Positions 1 to 7,050 of a stretch of 39,967 nt of DNA are shown here, piece by piece. The number at the start of each line of letters is the position of its first letter. Positions within the stretch are counted from its first letter, which is position 1. The stretch is from a virus, in IMG/VR virus record IMGVR_UViG_3300036790_000032, positions 1-39,967 of that record; one strand, given 5' to 3'. The notes beneath the pieces were generated by a model. That model made no database searches. It saw only the letters and a list, made by a program, of their open reading frames with translations, and had not been told where the DNA came from. The translations under genes and the position numbers were made by a program.

Positions 1-1898
1 ACGTTTCCATCCGCAAGGCGCCCCAAGTCGATGATGAGGGCACGCAGCAGATGGAGGATTTCGCCAAGACGAGCGAGCTGGTAGTCTCGCGTCTGTGGCT
101 CATGGGCAAACTCAAGAAGCAGATGCGCCGCACGATTCGCAGCGTGCTGTCAGTCGGGCAGGGCTGGCTCAAGCTGGTATTCATCACCGACAAGATCCCG
201 CGCCCCGAGCTGAACGCCGAGCTGAGTGATCTTCAGTCAAAGCTGGCGAATCTGACTGCCGCGCGCGAGCAGGCCGCGGACCCCGACTCGCCGATGTCCG
301 ATGATGAAATGGCCGTCGAGCAGGGCCGCATCCAAGCCTTGATCGACGACATCCGCAAGCGGCTGGAGCGCAACGTGTGCACCGGCCTGAAGATTGACTT
401 CGTGCGCTCCGAGGATATGCAGGTATCACTCGACGTTGCCACGATCGAGGACTACGAAGAGGCAGGCTGGTGCGCCAACGCCATCTACATTCTCAAGGAC
501 ACCGCACGAGCGCGTTTCCCGCAACTTTCAGACGATGATCTGAAAGAGGCGCGCGAGTACTACCAGAAGATGCAGTCGGATCACGACAAGGATACGACCC
601 CTGATCTGATCACGCCGCTTGGCGATATCACCGCGGATGCCGCGGAAATGTTCACCACGAGCAATCAAGCCGAGGATACACCGAAATTCGTCAAGGTCGT
701 CGAGCAGTGGGACCGGACCGATGGCAACGTGTACACGATGATCGAAGGCGTGAAGGTGTGGGCGAAAGATCCGTTCGTGCCCGAGTATGCCAGCTCGCGC
801 TTTTTCCCGTATTTCTACTTCGCGTTCTTCGAGGTCGATGATCTGCGCCATCCGCAGTCGCTGAGCTGGCGCCTGCATAAATTGCAGGACGAGTACGCGT
901 GCTCGCGCAGCAACTTCCGTCTGACTCGGGAGCGCTCGATTCCCGGCATCGTGGTCAACGCCACGCAGATGTCGGACGTCGAAGTGCAGAAGCTGTCGGT
1001 CGCGAAGATGCAGGAAATCATTCCGATCAAGCTGACCGATCCGGCGCAACCGTTCTCCAACGTGTTCGCCGCCAAGCCGATCGGCCAGTACGATCCGCGC
1101 ATCTATGACAATCAGCCGATTCTTGGCGACATGGAGCGCGTCAGTGGCGTGCAGGAAGCATTGCAGGCCGCCACTCAGGTGCCCAAGACCGCTACCGAAG
1201 CAAGCATTCAGCAGACCGGTTTCATGGCGCGCACCGGCGCGGACCGTGACAGTATGGAAACCACGATGGTCGATATGGCGCAGTACACGCTCGAACAGGC
1301 GTTGCAGTGCATGGAGATCGCCGAGGTACAGCGCATTTGCGGCTCCAAAGCATTCTGGCCTGCGCACATGGACATCGCTGATCTTCTCACGATGGTTCAG
1401 GTATCAATTTTCGCCGGCACCACTGGCAAGCCGAAGTCGGAAGCCGACCGGCAGGCGTGGAGCGTGGTGCTGCCGCTGCTGCGCGAGTTGCTGGTGCAGA
1501 TCCAAGCCGCATCCGGCTCGGGTAACACTCCGCTCGCCAAGGCGCTGACCGAATTGCTGAAGGAAACCTTCACGCGGATGGGTGATGACATCGACGTCGA
1601 TCGCTTCATCCCGCAGGGCCTTGGCGATCCACAGCCACCGCCGAAGAATCCGCCGCCGGAAGTGAAGATCACATTGACGGGCGCGCTGCCCCCGAATCAA
1701 GAAGCGCAGATCGCGCAAATTGCGATCGCTGAACTCACACCCCCACCCCCGCCGCCGGTAACTCCGGGCGGTGGCGCCGCCGGCTCGCCCGGCGCCCCTG
1801 GTCCAATGCCGCCCGCCGGGGGTCTTCCGGCCCTGGCTTCACCCCCCGGCGGCTCGCCGGCAGCCCCTAGCGGCGCGGCTCCCCCTTCCGGTCCGTAA
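1..1898 (+). CDS. Portal protein, 5' end outside the window
   Basis: Forms the dodecameric portal ring at the capsid vertex through which DNA is packaged and ejected. The frame is open from base 3 without a stop, so the ATG at 51 is probably internal and the N-terminus lies outside the window; about 631 codons are visible. The sequence has the mixed helical and clip/stem organisation of phage portals, including a long central helix region (SWRLHKLQDEYACSRSNFR, about 1.7 kb before the stop in protein terms near base 880) and a GVQEALQAATQ segment. The last 60 residues are an extreme Pro/Gly/Ala tail, probably disordered. The position directly before scaffold and capsid genes supports the call. 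The assignment rests on recognised family resemblance and gene order, not on a catalytic motif. Confidence 0.85.
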   Translation, partial: VSIRKAPQVDDEGTQQMEDFAKTSELVVSRLWLMGKLKKQMRRTIRSVLSVGQGWLKLVFITDKIPRPELNAELSDLQSKLANLTAAREQAADPDSPMSDDEMAVEQGRIQALIDDIRKRLERNVCTGLKIDFVRSEDMQVSLDVATIEDYEEAGWCANAIYILKDTARARFPQLSDDDLKEAREYYQKMQSDHDKDTTPDLITPLGDITADAAEMFTTSNQAEDTPKFVKVVEQWDRTDGNVYTMIEGVKVWAKDPFVPEYASSRFFPYFYFAFFEVDDLRHPQSLSWRLHKLQDEYACSRSNFRLTRERSIPGIVVNATQMSDVEVQKLSVAKMQEIIPIKLTDPAQPFSNVFAAKPIGQYDPRIYDNQPILGDMERVSGVQEALQAATQVPKTATEASIQQTGFMARTGADRDSMETTMVDMAQYTLEQALQCMEIAEVQRICGSKAFWPAHMDIADLLTMVQVSIFAGTTGKPKSEADRQAWSVVLPLLRELLVQIQAASGSGNTPLAKALTELLKETFTRMGDDIDVDRFIPQGLGDPQPPPKNPPPEVKITLTGALPPNQEAQIAQIAIAELTPPPPPPVTPGGGAAGSPGAPGPMPPAGGLPALASPPGGSPAAPSGAAPPSGP

Positions 1899-1913
1899 AC
1901 AAAGGTACATGAT

Positions 1914-3092
1914 ATGTCAGACGCCGATTTGATGGCCGCAATCACTGCTGGAATCGAGGAAGGTTCTTCGCTTCCGGCCGCCGTCACCCATAACGAGCCC
2001 GTCGAAGAGACTACGGATGATGAAACCGTAACTACCGAGGGCGAGGGTGAAGGCACGGAGCCTGAGACCACGGAAGTCGAAGCCGAGGCGCAGACCGATG
2101 ACAAGGGTCAGCCGGTGCGCGACGAAAAAGGCCGCTTCATCAAGAAGCAGCCGGACGCGGAGACTCCCGAGGCAAAAACTGCGCGCGAGACCGCCGAGGC
2201 CGCCGCGCTGGCCGAGAAGAACAAGGGCAAGACGCCCGAGCAGATCGAAGCTGCGAAGAAAGCTGTGGCCGATATTGCTGCGGCGAAGAAAGATCCGGTA
2301 AATGCGCCGATCCCGAAGGATCTGAAAGTCGAAACGGCGGACCGGATGCGCTCGCTGGTGAAGATCGCCAAGGAACAGACCGCTGCGGCAACGCAGGCGA
2401 CTGAAAATCTCGGCGTCATCATGAAGGGCATCACCGATTCGCGCTGCACTCCTGAGCAGTACGGCACGACAATGAACATCATTGCGCTGATCAACTCGGG
2501 CGATCGCGCGAAGCAGGAACAAGCACTGACGATGTTGCATACCGAGTACTCAACATTGGCGAAGATCCTCGGCAAGCCGGTAGCCGGCGTCGATATGCTC
2601 GCCGATCACGCGGATCTGCGGGCCGAAATTCAGGCCGGCAAGCTCACGCAGGAGCGTGCGCAGGAAATCGCCGCGCTGCGCGAGTCTGGAAAGATTCGCA
2701 CCGACATGCAGGCGCGCTCAAGCGCTGCGACCGCCGAACAGACGGCCGCGGCTACCGAAGAACGCGACGCAAAGACCGCGCTGACTGCCTTTGAGGGCAT
2801 TGTGGCGGCTACCGACCCGCAATGGACCGAGAAAAAGGCGTTTTTAGTGAAGTCGTTGCGCAACACGTTTGCCGCGATCCCGCCGAAATTGTGGAAAAAC
2901 ACGTTCGAAGCCGCGTACCATGCGCTGCCGAAGGATTTTGGCAAGAAGCCGCTGCCGGCTGGCAGTAAGGCGGCCGTCCCGGGTTCGCGCACTCCGCTCC
3001 GCGCGATAAATCCGGCTGGTGGACAAGCGACCGGCCCCAAGGATATGCTCGAAGCTGTGACCGCCGGCATTGCGCAAGCCAGTCAAAGGTAA
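1914..3092 (+). CDS. Putative scaffolding protein
   Basis: A 392-residue, highly charged, Ala/Glu/Lys-rich, largely helical protein without membrane segments, placed between portal and capsid where tailed phages encode the internal scaffold. The N-terminal 70 residues are strongly acidic (runs of Glu with Thr), followed by Lys/Ala/Glu-rich probable coiled coil and a more ordered C-terminal section ending in a second ITAGI-type motif: DLMAAITAGIEEG occurs near the N-terminus and MLEAVTAGIAQA at the C-terminus. That repeated helix could be the capsid-binding element. The start follows a weak AAAGG 13 bases upstream, 15 bases after the portal stop. Function is inferred from position and composition; a head protease is unlikely because no catalytic motif is visible. 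Confidence 0.7.
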   Translation: MSDADLMAAITAGIEEGSSLPAAVTHNEPVEETTDDETVTTEGEGEGTEPETTEVEAEAQTDDKGQPVRDEKGRFIKKQPDAETPEAKTARETAEAAALAEKNKGKTPEQIEAAKKAVADIAAAKKDPVNAPIPKDLKVETADRMRSLVKIAKEQTAAATQATENLGVIMKGITDSRCTPEQYGTTMNIIALINSGDRAKQEQALTMLHTEYSTLAKILGKPVAGVDMLADHADLRAEIQAGKLTQERAQEIAALRESGKIRTDMQARSSAATAEQTAAATEERDAKTALTAFEGIVAATDPQWTEKKAFLVKSLRNTFAAIPPKLWKNTFEAAYHALPKDFGKKPLPAGSKAAVPGSRTPLRAINPAGGQATGPKDMLEAVTAGIAQASQR

Positions 3093-3098
3093 TTCGTC

Positions 3099-3440
3099 AT
3101 GAAAATGGTAAATATGGCAAACACTGCTTCCGAATTGAAGGCGCAGGACAAGCCGCTTGAGGCCGGTGCCAGTCCGCAGTATCCATACGGTCTGCAAATC
3201 TCGTTGCGCCATCATGATCTGGCGAAACTCGGCGTTGGACAACTCCCGAAGGTCGGTTCTAAGGTTCACATTCACGGCCACGGCGTCGTAACGCAGGTTT
3301 CGCATGAGGAACGCCAGTCTGGGCCGCCGAATCGCCATGTGCAGATTCAATTGCACAAGATGGGCATGGAGCAAGGCGGCGGCGAGCCCGGATCGGCGAG
3401 GGAGGCCGTTGACAATGCCCTGGATAGCGCGGATGCTTAA
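3099..3440 (+). CDS. Capsid staple / head-stabilising protein
   Basis: A 113-residue protein with the segment YPYGLQISLRHHDLAKLGV followed by LPKVGSKVHIHGHGVVTQVS. I recognise this pattern (Y-P-x-G-L-x-I-x-L, then a small beta-barrel core) as the phage capsid staple family, which clamps neighbouring capsomers on the head surface. The N-terminal 25 residues and C-terminal 25 residues look disordered. It sits immediately before the capsid transcription unit, which fits. A Shine-Dalgarno-like AAAGGT lies inside the end of the scaffold gene. A second in-frame ATG three codons in, or a third at codon 6, could also start it. Confidence 0.75.
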   Translation: MKMVNMANTASELKAQDKPLEAGASPQYPYGLQISLRHHDLAKLGVGQLPKVGSKVHIHGHGVVTQVSHEERQSGPPNRHVQIQLHKMGMEQGGGEPGSAREAVDNALDSADA

Positions 3441-3443
3441 GGT

Positions 3444-3809
3444 ATGAGCATTTTCGTACTGATTTTCTGGCTGCATTTCACCGGCCCGCATCAGGGCACT
3501 GTTCAAACAATCGAAGTCGCCGCTATCGCGAAAACCCCGCAGGAATGCCGCGATGCAGACCCGGATACGACTGCCAAGCATCTAGACGATTACGCACAGC
3601 ACAAGGCTGCCGGCGATACGCCGGAAATCGTGTGCGGAATCGCGCCGCCAGATCACGCGCAGGCATCACCGCCGAGTGATGCACCCAAATCGCCGGACGA
3701 CAACCACGGCGCGCCGAAAAGCAGCGACCCGGATCAGGACGAACACCCGTACCTTGAGCATCCGAGTAACGAATTCCAAGATCCGCACATCGGTGACGCG
3801 ACGACCTAG
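3444..3809 (+). CDS. Small exported or membrane-anchored protein, unknown
   Basis: Not recognised. The 121 residues begin with a short hydrophobic stretch (MSIFVLIFWLHF) that could be a signal anchor, followed by a compact segment with two cysteines (QECRD and EIVCGI) and a Pro/Asp/His-rich, probably disordered tail. The two-Cys pattern would allow a disulfide if the protein is exported to the periplasm. It starts four bases after the staple gene stop with AAGG immediately upstream and closes the first virion gene cluster before the capsid leader. It resembles in layout the exported 149-residue protein at 37394-37843, but I see no convincing sequence homology. Confidence 0.6.
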   Translation: MSIFVLIFWLHFTGPHQGTVQTIEVAAIAKTPQECRDADPDTTAKHLDDYAQHKAAGDTPEIVCGIAPPDHAQASPPSDAPKSPDDNHGAPKSSDPDQDEHPYLEHPSNEFQDPHIGDATT

Positions 3810-3839
3810 TTGACAGCGCCTACGGTCTCAGCGTAGTCT
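3810..3839 (+). promoter_or_regulatory. Weak sigma70-like promoter candidate before the capsid gene
   Basis: A perfect TTGACA lies at 3810-3815, overlapping the preceding stop codon, with TAGTCT at 3834-3839 (18-base spacer) as the only nearby -10 candidate; that hexamer matches the consensus poorly. The spacer contains a CTACG/CGTAG inverted repeat (3820-3824 and 3832-3836). The site opens the 160-base noncoding leader of the capsid gene, the longest gap in the virion region, so a promoter here is plausible but unproven. Confidence 0.3.
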
Positions 3840-3885
3840 GAAATCCAAGATTTGCCTTTCGACTGTACCCGGTTTCGTCATCCGG

Positions 3886-3900
3886 CCCGCAAAATGCGGG
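3886..3900 (+). repeat. Small hairpin in the capsid leader
   Basis: CCCGC (3886-3890) and GCGGG (3896-3900) are complementary around an AAAAT loop. No T-tract follows, so it is not a standard intrinsic terminator. It forms part of a structured 5' leader together with the larger nested inverted repeat that overlaps the ribosome-binding site. Confidence 0.5.
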
Positions 3901-3919
3901 GCGTATTCGGGCTCGCGAC

Positions 3920-3961
3920 CCAAAAGGCCAACGAGATTTTTCGTTCGCAACCCTTTTGGAG
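3920..3961 (+). promoter_or_regulatory. Nested inverted repeat overlapping the capsid ribosome-binding site
   Basis: Outer arms CCAAAAGG (3920-3927) and CCTTTTGG (3952-3959) are perfect complements; inner arms AACGA (3930-3934) and TCGTT (3941-3945) form a second stem inside. The outer 3' arm runs into GGAG (3958-3961), the Shine-Dalgarno of the major capsid gene whose ATG is at 3970. Folding would partly occupy the ribosome-binding site or stabilise the 5' end of the capsid message. Confidence 0.6.
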
Positions 3962-3969
3962 CACGCACC

Positions 3970-5049
3970 ATGCCTTTCAATGCAGAACAGCTGGCCTACG
4001 CTGGCAACGCGGCCATCAATTATTTTCTGAAGAACGATCCGGTTGATCAGATCAATACGGAGCGTCCGCTAATCGAATTCCTGATGGCCGGCAAACAGCA
4101 GTACGCTGGTGGCCTTCAGTACGTTGTCGAGCAGTTACGCTACTCGAACGACAGCAATTTCCAGTCCTACTTCGGTGACGGTCAGGTGACCTACAACCGC
4201 AAGCGGACCCTCAAGCAGGCCAAGTTTACGTGGGGAAGTTTCCACGACGGCTTCGGTCTGAACGAGGACGAGCTGACTCAGAACGGTATCACCATGACGG
4301 ACGACAAGAACAGCGTCCCGACCGATGCCGAAAAAGTGCAGCTCACGAATCTTCTGAAAGAGAATACCGAGACTCTGAAGCTCGGCTTTCAGGAAAATTT
4401 CGACATCATGCTGCACCGGAACGGCACGCAGAGCGCGACCGACATTCCGGGGTTGGATAACCTGATCTCTACCACGCCGACGACTTCGATGGTTGTGGGC
4501 GGTCTGGATCAGAGCATCTACACTTGGTGGCAGAATTGGGCTGCGACCGGGATCGACGGCACCACTTCCGCGCTTGTTGACGCGATGGAAGTGCAGTGGC
4601 GTAATTGCACCCGGTACGGCGGCAAGGCCCCTGACAAGATTCTCGTGGGTAGCGATTTCCTCGACGCGTACCGCACGGTCGCGAAGCTGGAAGTCAACCG
4701 CTTCATCACCGCGGGCGGGTTGGAGAAGGGCGGCGTCGGCATCGACGCGGGCGTCGGAGCCAACGGTTCGGGCGTGAAGTCCGGCGTGTTCTTCAAGGGC
4801 GTGGAACTGATCTGGGACCCCGTCTTCGAAGTCATGGACGATCTGGACGCCCCGAGCATCGCCTGGGAAAAGCGCTGTTACATGATCAACAGCAAGCGAA
4901 TCATGCTGCGGCCGATCAGCGGCCATTGGATGATCTCGCGCAAACCCCCGCGCGTGTACGACCGATACGTCCATTATTGGGCGCTGACGTCGAAGGCCGC
5001 ATTGACGACTGGCAAGCGCAACGCGCACGCCGTGTTGGCAATCGCGTAA
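3970..5049 (+). CDS. Major capsid protein
   Basis: A 359-residue protein expected to build the icosahedral shell with the HK97 fold. Supporting features are the position after portal, scaffold and staple, the usual length, its own long structured leader with a good GGAG, and the family-like organisation: an N-terminal helical arm, an early YSNDSNFQSYFGD...TLKQAKFTWGSFHDGFGL segment typical of an E-loop region, a spine-helix region around LKENTETLKLGFQENFD, and a C-terminal A/P-domain with DKILVGSDFLDAYR and KGVELIWDPVFE. There is no N-terminal protease-cleavage domain, in line with a scaffold encoded separately. The start at 3970 is set by GGAG eight bases upstream. Confidence 0.88.
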   Translation: MPFNAEQLAYAGNAAINYFLKNDPVDQINTERPLIEFLMAGKQQYAGGLQYVVEQLRYSNDSNFQSYFGDGQVTYNRKRTLKQAKFTWGSFHDGFGLNEDELTQNGITMTDDKNSVPTDAEKVQLTNLLKENTETLKLGFQENFDIMLHRNGTQSATDIPGLDNLISTTPTTSMVVGGLDQSIYTWWQNWAATGIDGTTSALVDAMEVQWRNCTRYGGKAPDKILVGSDFLDAYRTVAKLEVNRFITAGGLEKGGVGIDAGVGANGSGVKSGVFFKGVELIWDPVFEVMDDLDAPSIAWEKRCYMINSKRIMLRPISGHWMISRKPPRVYDRYVHYWALTSKAALTTGKRNAHAVLAIA

Positions 5050-5062
5050 GGCAAATCGACAA

Positions 5063-5085
5063 CGCCGAGGTTGTGAGCCTCGGCG
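5063..5085 (+). repeat. Strong hairpin after the capsid gene
   Basis: CGCCGAGG (5063-5070) and CCTCGGCG (5078-5085) form a perfect eight-base stem with a seven-base loop, 14 bases after the capsid stop. No T-run follows, so it more likely protects the 3' end of the capsid message or attenuates read-through than acts as a full terminator. The next gene's AGGAG lies nine bases downstream. Confidence 0.6.
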
Positions 5086-5106
5086 CGGTCATCAGGAGCA
5101 ATTTCG

Positions 5107-6063
5107 ATGCGCGCACTGACTCTTGCAAATGCCCTGTCGCTGGCCAACGCCGGCACACTCGGTCCGTTCGATACGACCGCGACCAATGGCGGCGGCTCCG
5201 CGCCGGCCGTATTCACGACTGTCGGCTACACAGCCACCGTGAACGACATCGTAAAACTTGGTGGTACGCCGCCGACCGGCTTTACCGCCGGCACTTCGTA
5301 CCACGTTGTCAGTCCCTCGACCGACACCTACGAACTTTCGGCGACGCAGGGCGGCTCGGCCATCAACGGCACCGGCACCGGCACCAGCATTACCGCTACG
5401 ATCTATCCGGCCGCGGGCGGCACTGGTTCGAGCACTCCGGTCGATCTGCTCGATAGCGACAGCGTCACGACCGACCCGTACATTCAGGAATTTGTCAGCG
5501 GCGGCGGTACGTATACCGAAGCCAGCCCGGCCGTCTTCACATGGGGCGCCGGTGCAGGATTTATCTTCGCGGATGGCGACCCGGCCGTCATCGTGGACGG
5601 TACCGTCTCGACCGATTTCACGCTCGACACGCTGTACTATGTCATCAATTCGAACAGCGGCGCCGGCACTTTCGAGCTGGCCGCGACTTCTGGTGGCGAT
5701 CCCATCGATGCAGGCGCGGGCACTGGCTCGAATCTGCTGATCTTCGTGACCCACAACAGCGGCGGCGACGGCGTGACCAATTCGCCCGGCGCCCCGTTCC
5801 TGCCCGACTACAGCGGCGCTCTGGCCGTGTACCTGTCGTCGGATATCGCCAACGTGACCGTGTATGTCGAGGGCGCTGACGCCCTGGCCGACGGTTCCGC
5901 CGGCAGCTATGACTATGCGCTGAATGGCGCCGGTGGTCAGACTGTCGCTGGCTCAACTCTCTTCGCCGTCCTTTCGTGGCCGCAGTGGATTCGCGTGCGA
6001 TACGTGAATGCTGGCGGCGTCGGCGTCGGTACGGCGCAGGTTTCTGCGCTCGGCGTCGGTTAA
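5107..6063 (+). CDS. Virion protein with two copies of a beta-type repeat domain
   Basis: A 318-residue Gly/Thr/Ser-rich protein, probably all beta. Two copies of one domain are visible: residues about 32-100 (PPTGFTAGTSYHVV then YELSATQGGSAI) and about 139-215 (TLDTLYYVI then FELAATSGGDPI). The same motif occurs in the next gene and again in the gene at 7051. The C-terminal 90 residues form a separate cap domain ending in WIRVRYVN, also echoed in the next gene. This motif is common in phage head and tail surface proteins; location after the capsid suggests a head decoration or neck fibre. Clear AGGAG precedes the ATG. The exact role is not known. Confidence 0.65.
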   Translation: MRALTLANALSLANAGTLGPFDTTATNGGGSAPAVFTTVGYTATVNDIVKLGGTPPTGFTAGTSYHVVSPSTDTYELSATQGGSAINGTGTGTSITATIYPAAGGTGSSTPVDLLDSDSVTTDPYIQEFVSGGGTYTEASPAVFTWGAGAGFIFADGDPAVIVDGTVSTDFTLDTLYYVINSNSGAGTFELAATSGGDPIDAGAGTGSNLLIFVTHNSGGDGVTNSPGAPFLPDYSGALAVYLSSDIANVTVYVEGADALADGSAGSYDYALNGAGGQTVAGSTLFAVLSWPQWIRVRYVNAGGVGVGTAQVSALGVG

Positions 6064-6086
6064 CGGTCTTTTTTAGGAGCACTTCA

Positions 6087-6614
6087 ATGCGCGTACTTCC
6101 AGTCACCAATTTGCCGATCCAGCTCAGCGCTGACTCCGGCTTCACCCCGTTCGGCGACCCGTATAGCGCGGTAGTCACCAGCTCGTCCGGTGCGCTGTTC
6201 ACAGCCCCCGGCACCGCGCTTGTGAATACCGATCGCGTGATGGTCACGGGCACAGTGGTCCCGACCGGCTTTGCCGCCGGCACAACCTACTTCGTCGTGT
6301 CCGCCTCGGGCGACACCTTCAAACTGTCCGCCACCAGTGGCGGCAGCGCGATCGCTTACACGGACGCCGGCACCGCTGTCGTGGTGCACATTCTGTCGGA
6401 AGACGTCGTGGACATCACCATCCCGTTCAAGGCCGACTACACCGTCGTCGTGGCGAACACGACCAGCGGCTCGTTGGTTCTTCAGCAGTCGGATGACGCC
6501 TCGACATGGACTACCCTGGCGACCGTCGCCGCGGGTGCCTTCGTGGAAGTCCTGCTCGGCGGTGACTGGATTCGCGTCTCAACCTCAGCTACGCTGTATC
6601 TGCTCGGCAATTAA
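6087..6614 (+). CDS. Virion protein, shorter paralogue of the preceding gene
   Basis: 175 residues starting at the ATG after TTAGGAG; a longer upstream extension in the same frame overlaps the preceding gene and is rejected. It holds one copy of the repeat domain (VVPTGFAAGTTYFVVS, then FKLSATSGGSAIAY, residues about 50-90) and a C-terminal domain with DYTVVVANTTSGSLVL and GGDWIRVS. The order of one repeat domain plus a WIRV-containing cap matches the protein just upstream, so the two genes probably arose by duplication and loss of a repeat. Probable head or neck surface protein. Function unproven. Confidence 0.6.
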   Translation: MRVLPVTNLPIQLSADSGFTPFGDPYSAVVTSSSGALFTAPGTALVNTDRVMVTGTVVPTGFAAGTTYFVVSASGDTFKLSATSGGSAIAYTDAGTAVVVHILSEDVVDITIPFKADYTVVVANTTSGSLVLQQSDDASTWTTLATVAAGAFVEVLLGGDWIRVSTSATLYLLGN

Positions 6615-6637
6615 GCTGGGCGCTACAGGAGCTGCTG

Positions 6638-6973
6638 ATGCGATACGCACAAGTGCGAGTGCTGCGGACCGAACTGTCAAGTCACGTTCAGGCCGTCGCA
6701 CCGTGGGAGCTGCCGGTTCTTCGGGTCGTATACCCGGAAGAGGCAGTCGTAGAGATTGGGTCCGAGGACGTGGCCGGCGAGCTGCCGGAGACGAACGTCG
6801 AAATGGACCGGCTCGTTCGCAAGTATGGCATGGACAACGAAACGGGCGTTCCGTTCGCGGTTCAGGCTTACGGGCTCGGGCAAATGGGACTGCGCGCCTT
6901 GGAGCGCGAGATCAAGGCGTCGCAAACGGCGCCGACAATGAAACAGCTGGGCGTCGCTGATTTGACGGCGTAA
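6638..6973 (+). CDS. Hypothetical protein in the virion operon
   Basis: Not recognised. The 111 residues have no membrane segment and look mixed alpha/beta: a hydrophobic N-terminal strand region (YAQVRVLRTELSSHVQAV), a VPEE-like acidic middle and a C-terminal helix with LGQMGLRALEREIKASQ. The gene starts with a good AGGAG and precedes an intrinsic terminator-like hairpin, so it is the last gene of the capsid-proximal group. Size and position would suit a head-completion or tail-completion protein, but nothing in the sequence proves that. Confidence 0.5.
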   Translation: MRYAQVRVLRTELSSHVQAVAPWELPVLRVVYPEEAVVEIGSEDVAGELPETNVEMDRLVRKYGMDNETGVPFAVQAYGLGQMGLRALEREIKASQTAPTMKQLGVADLTA

Positions 6974-7012
6974 TTGCCGGCTGCCGTCAGTCACGCATTC
7001 GTGTCGATGGTT

Positions 7013-7040
7013 AGGCCCGGCCAGTCCGGGCCTTTCTTTT
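7013..7040 (+). terminator. Intrinsic terminator-like hairpin abutting the next ribosome-binding site
   Basis: AGGCCCGG (7013-7020) and CCGGGCCT (7026-7033) form a perfect eight-base GC-rich stem with a five-base loop, followed by TTCTTTT (7034-7040). This is a good Rho-independent terminator for rightward transcription. The Shine-Dalgarno GGAG of the next gene begins at 7041 directly after the T-tract, so partial read-through would be needed unless a promoter is present downstream. Confidence 0.75.
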
Positions 7041-7050
7041 GGAGAAGTCG

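Noticed and set aside
528-1367. 279-codon frame antisense to the portal gene
   Set aside because: Composition is Arg/His-rich shadow of a high-GC gene; no ribosome-binding site, no family resemblance, and the portal on the other strand is convincing.
3852-4046. 64-codon frame in the capsid leader
   Set aside because: Overlaps the capsid start in another frame, has no Shine-Dalgarno and would ignore the structured leader.
4135-5028. 297-codon frame antisense to the major capsid gene
   Set aside because: Lies fully opposite the capsid gene in a codon-phase that commonly stays open in GC-rich DNA; translated product has no recognisable domain.
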